In this document: piece after piece, positions 1 to 10,627 of the stretch
Layout: each line of letters starts with the position of its first letter
Position numbering within the stretch: position 1 is the first letter of the stretch
Assembly: GCA_905221605.1 (NCBI GenBank)
Contig: CAJNDS010000303.1
Location: 1 to 64,000 of the forward strand
DNA from: Symbiodinium natans
Taxonomy: Eukaryota; Sar; Dinophyceae; Suessiales; Symbiodiniaceae
DNA length: 64,000 nt
Direction of reading: 5' to 3'
The notes under the pieces: generated by a model
What the model was told of the DNA's origin: nothing
Database searches by the model: none
The model's input: only the letters and a program-made list of their open reading frames with translations
Translations under genes and position numbers: made by a program

Positions 1-716
1 CCCCTAGAAGCGGACGAGACCGTGACAGCCCAAAACCCTCAGAAGCGGACGAGATCGTGACAGCCCAAAACCCCAGAAGCGGACGAGACCGTGACAGCCC
101 AAAAACCCCCAGAAGCGGACGAGACCGTGACAGCCCAAAACCCCCAGAAGGACGAGACCGTGACGGCCCAAAACCTCCAGAAGCGGACGAGACCGTGACA
201 GCCCAAAACCGTGACAGCCCAAAACCTCCAGAAGCGGATGAGACCGTGACAGCCCAAAACTCCCAGAAGCAGACGAGACCGTGACAGCCCAAAACCCCCA
301 GAAGCGGACGAGACCGCGACAGCCCAAAACCCGCAGAAGCGGACGAGACCGTGACAGCCCAAAACCCCTAGAAGCGGACGAGACCGTGACAGCCCAAACC
401 CCCAGAAGCCGACGAGACCGTGACAGCCCAAAACCCCCCAGAAGCGGACGAGACCGTGACATACCAGAAGCGGACGAGACCGTGACATGCCGTGACAGCC
501 CACAACCCCCAGAAGCGGACGAGACCGTGACAGCCCAAAACCCCCAGAAGCGAACGAGACCGTGACAGCCCAAAACCCCCAGAAGCAGACGAGACCGAGA
601 CAGTGGACGAGACCGTGACAGCCCAAGACCCCAGAAGCGGACGAGACAGTGGACGAGACCGCCCAAAACCCCAGAAGCGGACGAGACAGTGGACGAGACC
701 GTGACAGCCCAAAACC
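1..716. repeat. 34-bp minisatellite array
   Basis: About 20 head-to-tail copies of a unit of roughly 32-35 bp whose core reads AGAAGCGGACGAGACCGTGA followed by CAGCCCAAAACCCC. Copies differ by point changes and by one to three bases in the C-run. Truncated units occur near 459-500 and 590-700, where the short form GACAGTGGACGAGAC appears. The array runs off the left edge, so its full length is unknown. Open frames exist on both strands only because the unit lacks stops in some frames, and I do not regard them as coding. Confidence 0.95.
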
Positions 717-1620
717 ACTACCTGGAGAACCAAAAGAATGTTTTTTCTCCAACCTCTTCGCAAAAACTCCTACAACGTTTCGTTTTTTTCAGCAAAACAG
801 CAACATAGCTTACCAAGCATGCGATAAAGGTGATGTAAAATGCATGGGTTTAGGCTGTATGTTTCAGGCCCGTTTAAACCAGGCCATGGCTGAGACCAGA
901 TGTAACAGTAGGAAACATGCCTCCTGACAAGTGCGCAGGCAAAGAAACCAAACAAGTTCACAGTGGTTAGCATTTTTTAATACATGTCATGCTATGTCAA
1001 TGCAAATTTTAGGTTTCCTGGAAACCTAGGATTTGTATTCTGACATGGTCACCCATGACCCACAGGTTTTGTGCAAATCTAGACGGTCATGCCAACGCAA
1101 AGAAAGAAGCTTGTTGCCGAACCGTAAACCCTACACCCCAAACCCTAAGCCCAAAACACAAAGCGTAATACGGCGTAAAGCTCAATGGCCCCCACAATGT
1201 TACCAAGTTACTACGCATCCCGAGGCCCAAGCACAGCAGAAAGCATACCTGTGAGACTGAGGTCATTGGATCGAATGAGCACCTCGGCACAAACTGCACC
1301 TCTCGGGACAACATCAAAGCATATCAGAACTACATAAGCGTGATGGCAGCTGGAACACCCTACTGTGCATCTGACACCGAGTGCTGGGAAGCATGCCGGA
1401 TCAACCAGCAAGAAGTCCTGCCTAGGACGATGCGCTGACGACACTTCTCTGATAAAGCGACGGCAGAGTCCAGCGGACACCCTCGATTCGAAAACCGAGG
1501 AGCTCTTCTTGGGCTCCCTGAAGATCGGCAACCAATTCCTCATATGATCCAAGCGAGGCAGGAAATAGACAAGGTGTCACCGGCGCTTGTTTTGCTCATG
1601 CCTCCCTGCCTCCGTCCCTC
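717..1620. other. No gene recognised; degenerate telomere-like motif
   Basis: Unique sequence after the minisatellite with no frame of convincing coding character. Positions about 1122-1160 hold degenerate AAACCCTA/ACACCCCA/AAACCCTAAG repeats that resemble the plant-type telomere unit, but there are too few exact copies to call an interstitial telomere. Short open frames near 1211-1552 on the minus strand show no family motif. Confidence 0.5.
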
Positions 1621-1629
1621 CCTCCCTCG

Positions 1630-1897
1630 CTCTCTTCTTTTTTTCTCTCTTCTTCTTCTTCTTCTTCTTCTTCTTCTTCTTCTTCTTCTTCTTCTTCTTC
1701 TTCTTTTTTTCTCTCTTCTTCTTCTTCTTCTTCTTCTTCTTCTTGTTCTTCTTGTTCCTCTTCTTCTTCTGCAGGGCATGGGGGGGCCGGGAGACCCCTC
1801 GCGCCTAGGCGCGCCCAAGTTCACGGTCATCGTGAGACTGCTTCTCGTTCCTCTCTCTTTCTCTCCCTTCCTTCCTTCCTTCCTTTCTCTCTCTCTG

Positions 1898-1928
<31 letters not shown>

Positions 1929-1935
1929 TTGCTTT
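1630..1935. repeat. TTC and CT/CTTC microsatellites
   Basis: A pyrimidine-only tract. (TTC)n with CTC and TTTTTT interruptions covers about 1635-1770. After a GC-rich spacer, CCTT and CT repeats cover about 1855-1930. Poly-Leu, poly-Phe or poly-Arg frames here are artefacts of the repeat. Confidence 0.95.
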
Positions 1936-2276
1936 GCTTTGCTCCGGGGCATAAAGAGCAGGCAGTCCCCACTCTCCGCTCAGTCGAGCTGCATCCATTC
2001 TTTTGAACAGACGTGCTCGGCTGCACTGGGCTGGCGCCCGGAGACGAGTCTCTGTGGCGGCGGGGGCATCCCAAGGACCAACACTGCAAGCTTAAGTCGC
2101 GTTGTGCCCACCTTTCGGCTCGTGACCAGGCTGGGCGCGTGCCCCTGCTGTACGGTGAGAAGAAACCAACCTACCTGCCTGTGCCCTGCCTGTATCCCGA
2201 ACACAAGCCTTATCCCCTTGAAGCACTGCCTTCGACCTGCCACTCAACCCTGCAGCCTATGTGTGCTGCCTTTTCG

Positions 2277-2305
2277 CTCGCGCTCCCTCTCTCTCTCTCT
2301 CTCCC

Positions 2306-2337
<32 letters not shown>

Positions 2338-2545
2338 TGGGGCTTGGGGGGGGGACGCCCAGCGCCAAGGCGTGCCCCGGACTGTGACTCGCAGCACGTC
2401 CCCCGTGTTAGGGTTAGTCGGTATCCAGGAAACTCGAGGAGAGAGTTGTCCCTGCCCCGGAACACTCACCTTATCGCGTATTGCGCCCCCTCCCCCCCCC
2501 TCTGAGTCAGGCGTCCTTGCGCCTAAAACATCTCTCTCTCTCTCT

Positions 2546-2585
<40 letters not shown>
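2277..2585. repeat. CT / CTTT microsatellites
   Basis: (CT)n followed by (CTTT)n at about 2284-2338, then a unique 190-bp spacer containing TTAGGGTTAG at 2408, then (CT)n with CTCG interruptions at about 2530-2583. No coding interpretation is needed. Confidence 0.93.
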
Positions 2586-2587
<2 letters not shown>

Positions 2588-2589
2588 GA

Positions 2590-4250
2590 TTTGGATCACC
2601 TGTCCTTGCCACCACTGCTCCAGGCCACATAGTGGAAAAAGGCTTGCGGGAGCTCTTGAAAGTCTTCACCACCTCACCACAAGTGACATCTGTGCGGGCA
2701 CATCCTGGGGGAGGCCACCCTGTTTTGAGTCCCAAAAGATTTGCCCCGAGTTGCGGGGGACTGTAGAAAGCAACTTTTCTTCACCAGAAGGCGCGTCTAC
2801 CTGAGGAAAGCAGTCTGCTGACCAGCCTTCGAACACAAACTTTGTTACCGCTGGTGCATCGAAGAGTGTCCTTAGCCGATCGAAATGAAGGATTGCAAGA
2901 TCAGGCGAAACTTTGCGGGTGCTTCAGGACTTCACCTGTCCCCGACATGTGTTCAAGGATTCCAGGAAGGTTGAGTTTCTTGGCAGTCTCAGGTGCGAAC
3001 ATTGAAATACCTTTCCCGCCCCTGGTGGAAGGGGGTCTCTGGTCAAAAAGAAACAGCAGCATGCTGTTAAACAGGCGGCCCCAGGCAACAGAAGCCAAAA
3101 TTCCCTGACCTCTTGTTTCTTGCTTCCTGGGAGCTTGGCTGGGAGATTCAAAAAATTTGGGGCATTCTGTTTTGGCTTCCGTAACCTCCGGCTGCACTGT
3201 TGTTCAGGAAAAGCTGCCATTGATTCATAGCTGAGGGTCAATTTCGATTTAAACGCTTCAGGATGCTCTAGGTATCTTCCATCTTGGTTTTTCTTCCAAA
3301 ATTTTGTCGGCCAACCCCAAGGGTTTTCCTGTGCTCCTCCTGCGCTCGGGCCCCGGGACAAGACATGTCAAAATCCTGAAGTCCTGCAAATCAAGTCCTA
3401 TAAACCCCCCCTCAATTAAGGAATCCCAAGCCCGGAACTCAATTACAACCCCCCCTCAGTTAAGGAATCCCGGCCCGGGGACTGATTCTTTTTTCTATGG
3501 GCCCTTTTGGGTAGGTAGCCCGACCGCCCTCCCTCAATAGGTAGGGGGTCGGGGCAAAAACAAAAAAAAATTGAGACGGGGGGGGGGGGGGGTAATCAAT
3601 TCGAGGTCAACATTAACAAGGTAATGGCGACAGCAAGAACTTCGTTCATTTAATTTAGTCATGCTCATTTTCATTTCATGTTGAACATCTGCATGCGTCC
3701 GTCGCACTCCTTGGCGGGCAGTTCTGGCTTACTTCATGCTATGGAAACAAACAACCACAAACATCCCAAGCACTAGCCCAAACAACAGAAAGCCCCAAAC
3801 CAAGCAATCGTGCACAGCCCTTTTGGTGCCCTATCAACGCGTGCTGTGTGGCACATGCGCCTACAAAACCCGCACAATCCTCATGACTGTCAGCACTTTT
3901 GGCATGCATTTTTCCAAGAAAAACTCAAAAAAGTGACAGTCGCAAGGACGGTCACGCTTCGGGCAATGTCGGTCGCTTGCAGCGAGGATTCGTGTTAAGT
4001 CTCTTGCAAAAGTCCCTACCCCATTTCTCAAACAAGAACCGTTCACTGGCGATCTGCGCTAGGATTAGAGGGAAGCTTCTCATTGGGTTTCTTGTGGGCG
4101 TAGCTTTGGTCAAGGCCGGAAGAAGCCCAAAGCGCACAGGTCTTCAGTCCTTACACGGGATTCTTCTATTTTGAGCCGCACATATCCGCCAAGGCAATAA
4201 AACGAGCAAAAACACATGTGTAATCATGCGTACGTCGAGCTGCCTGCTTA
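2590..4250. other. No gene recognised; local duplication and G-run
   Basis: No frame here combines exon-like composition with splice signals. A 45-50 bp imperfect direct repeat lies at about 3405-3480, each copy carrying CCCCCCTCA, AATTAAGGAATCCC or GTTAAGGAATCCC, and a CCCGG element. An uninterrupted G-run of about 16 bases is at 3577-3592 after an A-rich stretch. Confidence 0.5.
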
Positions 4251-4280
4251 GCTCAAGTTGACTTGAAACAAAAACCTCCT

Positions 4281-5730
4281 CTAGGGCCAGGCTCGGGAAC
4301 CCTTGCGAAACCCTTGGGAAACCTGCTTTTGTCGTCCAGGAATCAGCATTGCAGCATCTCCGGCGTCGGCAACGTGCGGATTGATACTGTCCAGCACCTG
4401 CGCTTCTTTGCTGCAGTTGAAATCAGCTTCGCAGCGCACCAGTGCTTTGCTAGGTATCCCCGCTTCTATGCGCTTCTGCTTGCTTTTTGCGTGGCACATC
4501 TCTTTGTGTCTTTCCAGCACATGGAGTTCGGCAGGTGCTTCGGGGAAGAGGAGCAACAGGCAAGTTATCACACGAGTCAACGTGCAGAACCTCCAAAGTA
4601 CAACTCAGGTCTCCCGTGGTAAAAAATCCAAATGGATGATGGCCCAGTTAAACTCAGGAACGCAAAGTGCGATAACAACCACGGGCAAAGTCGGGGGCAC
4701 AGGGGCTAACTCAGCGAGGGATGCAACAACAGGATGTAAGTTTGAGGCTTGGCCAGTCTCTTCAAGGTTTTATTGATGTCCGCGATTGTCTGCGTGTACA
4801 TGCTGGTTTGAGGTTGCCGGGTCAAAGGTTGCCGGGTCAAAGGATATTGATTTGAAGTTGCCAATAAACTCTGCCAAAGCTTGTTGGGATAGCCTGCCGT
4901 CATATCACGACCTACTTTGCAGCAGTGGCACGAAGCAGCCAATGGGCACAGCCACGCGGATAGCCGGAGCATTGCCGGGGTCCTCGCCTACAGAATGCGC
5001 CTGCAAGAAAGATAAGCGAAGAGGTGAAAATGAACGGCAGGCTAAGCATGTGACAAGTGAATGTTGATAGACGGTTCTGCGAAAAGTAAGCCTGCAAACC
5101 AAGGTGCGATGTGATGGTTGAACTTGTGGGCATAGTCTGCCACATGTTGCACCTCCTTGATCACTTCCTTCACCTGTACATCACAAGAGTACTGAGCACA
5201 GACTAGTGTTTCTAAAAAAGATTTGTCCCCCACTCCAGCGGGCCCAAAAAGCTGCCCAAGCCCCGTGAAACCTTACGCCTTACGCTCGTTCTGATCTCAA
5301 GCTTGTGCTTTTTGGGTTTCTCCTGAGGACAGGTGCTCAAGCGTAGCCTTTGGCTGCGCTTGGAGCTTCAGGACGGGAACCCCGAATCATTTTTTACTTT
5401 ACTTGACAGGGTGCATAAGAAACCTGGCAGACCTGGAGGCTCAAACTAGTTTGTTGAACACTTCAATGGAAGGAGGGTGTGCATCACGCCGCAACGGAGG
5501 GAGCATTCAACTGCGAACATCTGTGGGAGTTTCAAAGCCACAGAAACACGTAGGCCTTTTCGATGTCGCGGTGTTCTTTGGCCAAAGGCACCTGCCGCTG
5601 CAAGCAATCGCAACTCATTCTCAAGCAGTCTGTGAATTGCTTCGGACAGGCCTGCAGCAAACCCCAGAACTCTTGGACGTCCCCATCTCCATGCGGCGCC
5701 CAAATCTTAACGGACCATGCTCGCCACGGC
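4281..5730 (-). CDS. Unrecognised multi-exon gene
   Basis: At least four minus-strand exons look coding. The first starts at 5730 after TGTGCAG and reads WSVKIWAPHGDGDVQEFWGL, continuing to about 5545 with a Cys-containing helical stretch (KQFTDCLRMSCDCLQRQ). The second starts at 5173 after GATGTACAG (VKEVIKEVQHVADYAHKFNH) and ends near 5092 at a probable GC donor. The third begins near 5000 or 4987 (GEDPGNAPAIRVAVPIGCF) and ends near 4916 before GTAGGT. The fourth covers about 4580-4281 (LHVLERHKEMCHAKSKQKRI) and is Lys/Cys rich. Phases can be reconciled if the third exon uses the CTGTAG acceptor. I do not recognise the family, and the N-terminal exons and the stop are not fixed. The coding call rests on amino-acid character and splice sites, not on homology. 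Confidence 0.5.
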
Positions 5731-5899
5731 CTGCACAGTCATACAGCAGCGCGCAATGCCATGTTGACAATATGAACGGCATCTGTCGCAATTTTGCAGC
5801 AATTAGAGGCCCTGATACTGTTCTCACCAGTGATCACTTCACTGACTGGACCATCACGGCAGGAAACGACCATCCTCCATGTAAATGTTAAGCTCAGGA

Positions 5900-8800
5900 C
5901 TCAGACCCATTCGTGTCCAGTGGTTTCATGACCGGTTATACGAAGCTTCCTGAGAGGTTTCTTGCCCCCTCCGCCTTTGAATTGTACCTGCCAGAACCAC
6001 GTGCCACAAAATACGGCACACATAAAAACAAAGCGACCAAAGGGAGCCTTTCGCAGGGCCCAGAATTTAACATGTGGGGGCGCAGCGTCATGGTCTTTAT
6101 AAAGTCTTTATCACCGTCTGAGATGTCGATTAACCGTTCTTAACAGCTTCACTGCCTTCAGGGAAGCTTTCCTGTCTGATTGAGTTGGTACCTCAAGCAG
6201 GCTGGGTGCAGGGCCTCGTAGCACTGCAGTTATCCTGTATCCGAAATCCCCGCCTCGCGACACCCAAAACTGTAGTAGCCCGAGCAGTAACTGTAGTAGC
6301 CCGAGCAATTCCTGCAACAACCCGCCGAGCGAAGACCAGTCTAGACCGCTTTTCCTGGATGTCCCAAACAACTCGTCCAGCCCATACAGGAAAGACCCAA
6401 CCCCGCCCACACGAAAGGTACGAAATGGAACTGGCAAAGGCGCGGGAGGAGGCCCTGAAAATGACATGACTGGGTGGCAGGAGGCGCGACAGTCACAAAG
6501 ACTTCGGACATACTTCTATATACTTCTGTTGCTCACAGCAGCGGGCTAAAGCCTCAAGCGAATTCAACATGGAAAGATGCGGATGTCAGATTCAACATCC
6601 AGCTGTGAGTAGGCAGAAAGAAGAGTCTCACAATGAAAGCGCACAAATTTCGAAAGCTATGACTGCTGTACACTTTCATGACGTTTTCTTCGCCCAAGAA
6701 CAGCAATAACAAAGCTACAAGCTACAACCAAGGCAATCCGAACAACAACTTGCGGGCAAGGCATGTGTGCTCAAAAAGAATCCCACATGATGCCACCAAA
6801 AAAAATTTTGCGCTGAATTTGACCCTCCACCCACGTCAAGTACTGAACTGTTAATTTCGTGGGGTGGTCTGAGACACTGCCAGACTCTACCATCCTCTAC
6901 CATCCACCAATGGCTCGGCCTTGCAAAGCGAGACTCGGAAGCTGAAGGCCACAAGTTGCTCCCCCTTGTTTGTGCAGCCCAGTGAGCAGCACGCTCCTCA
7001 AGACAAGCCACAAAAAAACCTGCACAGATCCGCACACTTTTTTGTGCCAGTCCTGGCGCAAAGTTATGGGACTCCAAGTCTGCTCCTGCCAACTCGACAA
7101 CTTAGGCAAGGAGAAGGAAGCGCGGATGAGGTGATCCAAGCAGCCTGAAACGAGGACGGCAAGAAACCTAGACCTAAACTGGCCAGACCACACTCCTTCG
7201 TTATGCAAGACAATGCCAGCTCTTGACCTTGCCATGAGGAAACGCACGGAGTCACCGCCCGTATGTTGCAATGCACATCAATCACTTCACTACATCCGTT
7301 GTATTCGGTAGTGCCAAGAGAAGCCGCCTGTCTAGCTGCATGGAAAGGCTCTAAGCAACCGACCTGCTCCAAAGGGAAACTTCACGGAGGACATCTCTTC
7401 CTAGGAAAACACAACTTGCACAGCCATCAACGGAGAAACACCACTCAAACACCCTGAACATCCCTTGCCAGCGAGTGTTCGGCTGGGGAGCGGTCCTGGT
7501 TGAATGCGAAAGCCACCTTCAAAGCTACCTGAAGCTCCTGCTTTTGCAAGGGCGCTCCAGCGAATTCTCTAAAACGGTTGCATCGGTTTCCATGCGGCTC
7601 ATACTCCGATCGCACCTCGCTGGTGACATCGCCTTCCCCTTTGCCTTCTGGAGCTGAAGCTTTGACGTAAAGTTTGTTCGCTCGCAACAACTGCAAAGAG
7701 GCAGAAATCCCACACCAAAACGGCCTGCTTTTGCACGGCGCCGGTCGATTGGCAGAAAACTCAGCATCCCGCATTGAACAACTGCGTCTAACCTACGTTG
7801 CATGAGCAGAAGCCCATAGTGCGTTGCTTTCCTTGAAAGCCATCCACCATGCCCTTCAGAAGTTTGCATGCGCGGTACCTCGTTTTCCCACCCGTCTCAC
7901 TTGCACTCCACGAGGCAAAGTCGGAATACGAGATCGCGCAGTGGAGATCCCAATTCACACCCCAATAACAACACCACCAGTTTATGTACGGGTTAAAGTC
8001 TAGACGCTCAAACAGTAGTAACAACCGGCCGCCGGCCCCCTACTATGAGCATTCAGCAATTTCGCTGTTTTAGGTTTGGCCGGCAACATATAAGGAAACA
8101 CAGGTTTTCCTACGACAAAAACATGCCCTCCCGCCTAAAAGGCTTTCATGAATCGATAGGCTGTATACTGTATATGCGCAAAAACAATGAGGGGGCCCCT
8201 CGAGTTTGTGGTCAAGGTCACAAGCGCCTAGGAAACCGACCTTCGCTCCGAACTCCCAATCCCTCCTGGACTCTAGACTCTAGACTGCCTCCCCAAGCGG
8301 GAGCTATGCACGCCTGACTTAACTCTCGCGGCCGCAGACCTTCTGGCTTCTCCTGTAAAGACCTCAGATGGATACACCATACCACTCCCGCGAGCCTATT
8401 GGACCTCCTCTGGACCCACTATGGACTCCGCATGCGGTGCGCGCTGGAAAGCATGTTATGTGTTGATCTCTTTCTCTGCTCTCTCCGTCGTTCCTTCTTT
8501 CTCACAAGGACTGGCTGCAATTGTTTTGATGCCCTCCTATCCCGAACCCAAAGACATCCAAAGACCAAAGATAACACACGCGCGCGCACACGCGCGCGCA
8601 CACACACACACACACTCTCACACGCATGAGCTATCAACACACTTATTCGGCTCAGGGCTCGACTCGCAGGGCAGCAACTGAACAAATCAGAAAGACAAAC
8701 ATCTCAAACAGCTGATCACCCTACGCCTTGATACGCTTTGTGAGAAGTTCTCAAGCATTGTCACCCTTGCCAGCCTTGCCGCATGTTGCCACAGCGCTGC

Positions 8801-9080
8801 CCATTCTGGCTTGCTAATTAGAGTTTGTTCTCAGTTTACATGCTGTTTCTATGCTGAGCCTTGCAACGTCTTACAATCCGATGCAAGTTTTAGGCATCCA
8901 AGGCCTGCACAGTCTGGGGAAACTATGGGAAACTGCAAGCCCAAAAAACACCAACGGAACCGCAGAGTCAAATACGACAGTCCCCGCGTTCTGTCGCTCA
9001 GACGACAAGCGCAGTCAACGAGCATGCCGCGCCGCTTAGCCGCTTTCGTGACAAATGGTAGGCGCCCAGGGTTCAAACAG
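5900..9080. other. Mostly non-coding, one weak candidate exon
   Basis: No recognisable gene. The best candidate is a minus-strand open stretch at 7445-7774, which ends in a stop and contains a mixed-charge segment (LYVKASAPEGKGEGDVTSEV), but I see no second exon that supports it. A 22-bp imperfect direct repeat (GTAGTAGCCCGAGCA) occurs twice at about 6270-6307. Three copies of GTTCAAAC lie at about 9070-9100. Confidence 0.4.
8572..8625. repeat. CG/CA dinucleotide microsatellite
   Basis: Alternating (CG)n and (CA)n runs, ACACACGCGCGCGCACACGC and onward, followed by (CA)n. Alternating purine-pyrimidine DNA of this kind can adopt a left-handed helix, but nothing here shows a function. Confidence 0.95.
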
Positions 9081-9094
9081 TGTTCAAACGCTGT

Positions 9095-10627
9095 TCAAAC
9101 AGACTTCTGTGCTCCAGGGGATGACAGAGCACCCCGAGCAAGCGTAAGGTGAAACAACTGAAGGGAACGGCTGTGCTGTTGCTGCAACTCTTGATATCTT
9201 TTGAAGGCCAGATCCATCTCTGACTTCACTCTGCCTGCAGAGGCCTGCAGCTCAGGGGCTTTCTGCGCCACGCTTTGGTACAGCTTTGCAACCGCCTCTC
9301 GTCCTCGTAGGTGTTTCTCCGTTTTCAATCGACCACCCTCTTCCAGGAATTTCATGAGTGTACTACTTTTCTTCTTGAGCTGAGCGGGCAGATAGCAGGC
9401 TTCCCTCAAAGTTAAAGCCTCTTTGTGCAATTGCACAAGCTCCTCACGCTCTGAAGCCAACTGTCGCTCTGTCCGATTTCGTTCCTCCGCAAGCCGGTGG
9501 CGCTGTTCCTCAGCTGCGTCAAAGCGCTCTCGCATTTCCCGCAAGTGGTTCTCACGGCCTTGGAGGCTGCGGGAGACATCCCGAAGCTCAACTTTGAGCC
9601 GTGACAGGTACCACTCATTCACTTGCGTCCGGCGTCGAAGAGCCATGAGCTTCGCCTCGCACTGCCGCCTCTCCTTGGCCTGGTTGTGGGTACGACGGAT
9701 GGCCACTCTGGACGGTGAAGCGCCTACACGGCCCAAACTGCGGGAAGTCCGGCTCCCGCTTGTTCGACTACACGGAGTTCCATCATCTAGAAGGTCCATC
9801 GCAATGGCATCTTTGTGCGCAAGCAATGTGTTCTCTTCCTGCAGCTGCCTTTGCTCCTCTGACAGCTGGTCGATTTCTGCTTCGTACCTTTCGGCCAGCT
9901 CTTCTGCCTTGGGCTGACGCTCAGTGTATCGTTCAAGCAGGGCACGGAGGCGCAAACGTTCCAGCTGAGCATCATGCATGCGAATTTCGTCTGCAGCCTC
10001 TTGCTCTTCACCAGCTGTCTGCAGATTCTGCAGTCGCAGCGCGTGCTCAACATGTTCAGCTTCCAAGCTCTTTGCGTCCATCAGCACACAGGACGCACAC
10101 GCATCAATCATGTCGAAGACGCTTTTGAATTGAAGGCTTGTTGAAGGTAAGTGTTAGTGTTGATGCAACACGTGTCTACCTGCCAGATAAGCTGAACTTA
10201 TGGCCGACGGGGCATGTCATGGCAATTTCTGCAACATGGCATGCATCGCACAGACTCAAACCGCCCTCTCCACGAATGCGCCGTTGCTGTTGAATTTTGC
10301 TCTCTGCGCGCTGGCGCTTGACATCGCCAGGGCCGATGGCAGGCAAAGGCCGTGATTCGGCCTGCATACTGCGATGCTGAAGCACCAGATCTCGTAAGAT
10401 GCATGTCTCTCAAGCAAAGCAGAGCAAACTGGATGATCCACTTAGGCATTCGCGCGGCGCTCCATGAGCTTTGCAAAGGCTTTCTGCTGCTGTTGTAGCT
10501 GCTGCAGGAACTTCGATATTGCCTCGATGCCACTGTGCAGGCAGTTGCCGGACAGCGCAAGACAAGCAGGGTAAAGATGTCCAGGGACGTCAGAGCTCAA
10601 CCAATCCGTGGAGTTAGTGACTCTATA
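9095..10627 (-). CDS. CxxC / coiled-coil protein
   Basis: Three exons join in frame. The first ends at 10448 (Gln-rich helix KFLQQLQQQQKAFAKLMERR) before a GC-AG intron at 10377-10447. The second, 10376-10180, carries CDACHVAEIAMTCPVGHKF. A 58-bp GT-AG intron at 10122-10179 follows. The third, 10121-9095, begins VFDMIDACASCVLMD and then gives about 320 residues of charged heptad-like coiled coil to a stop. The spaced Cys/His pairs (CDAC, CPVGH, CASC) could bind a metal; this is inference. The first exon is open back to the stop codon of the upstream gene, with no clear ATG before the MERR Met, so the true start is unresolved. A basic Ser/Arg-rich linker interrupts the coil at about residues 105-145 of the last exon. 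The architecture would suit a structural or ciliary protein, but I recognise no named family. Confidence 0.75.

Noticed and set aside
4-752. Open frames of up to 237 codons on both strands
   Set aside because: They follow the 34-bp minisatellite and have no start context or non-repeat sequence.
1122-1165. Interstitial telomere
   Set aside because: Only two or three imperfect AAACCCTA units, too few to separate from chance.
1540-1998. Arg/Glu-rich minus-strand frame and Leu-rich plus-strand frame
   Set aside because: Produced by the TTC and CT microsatellites.
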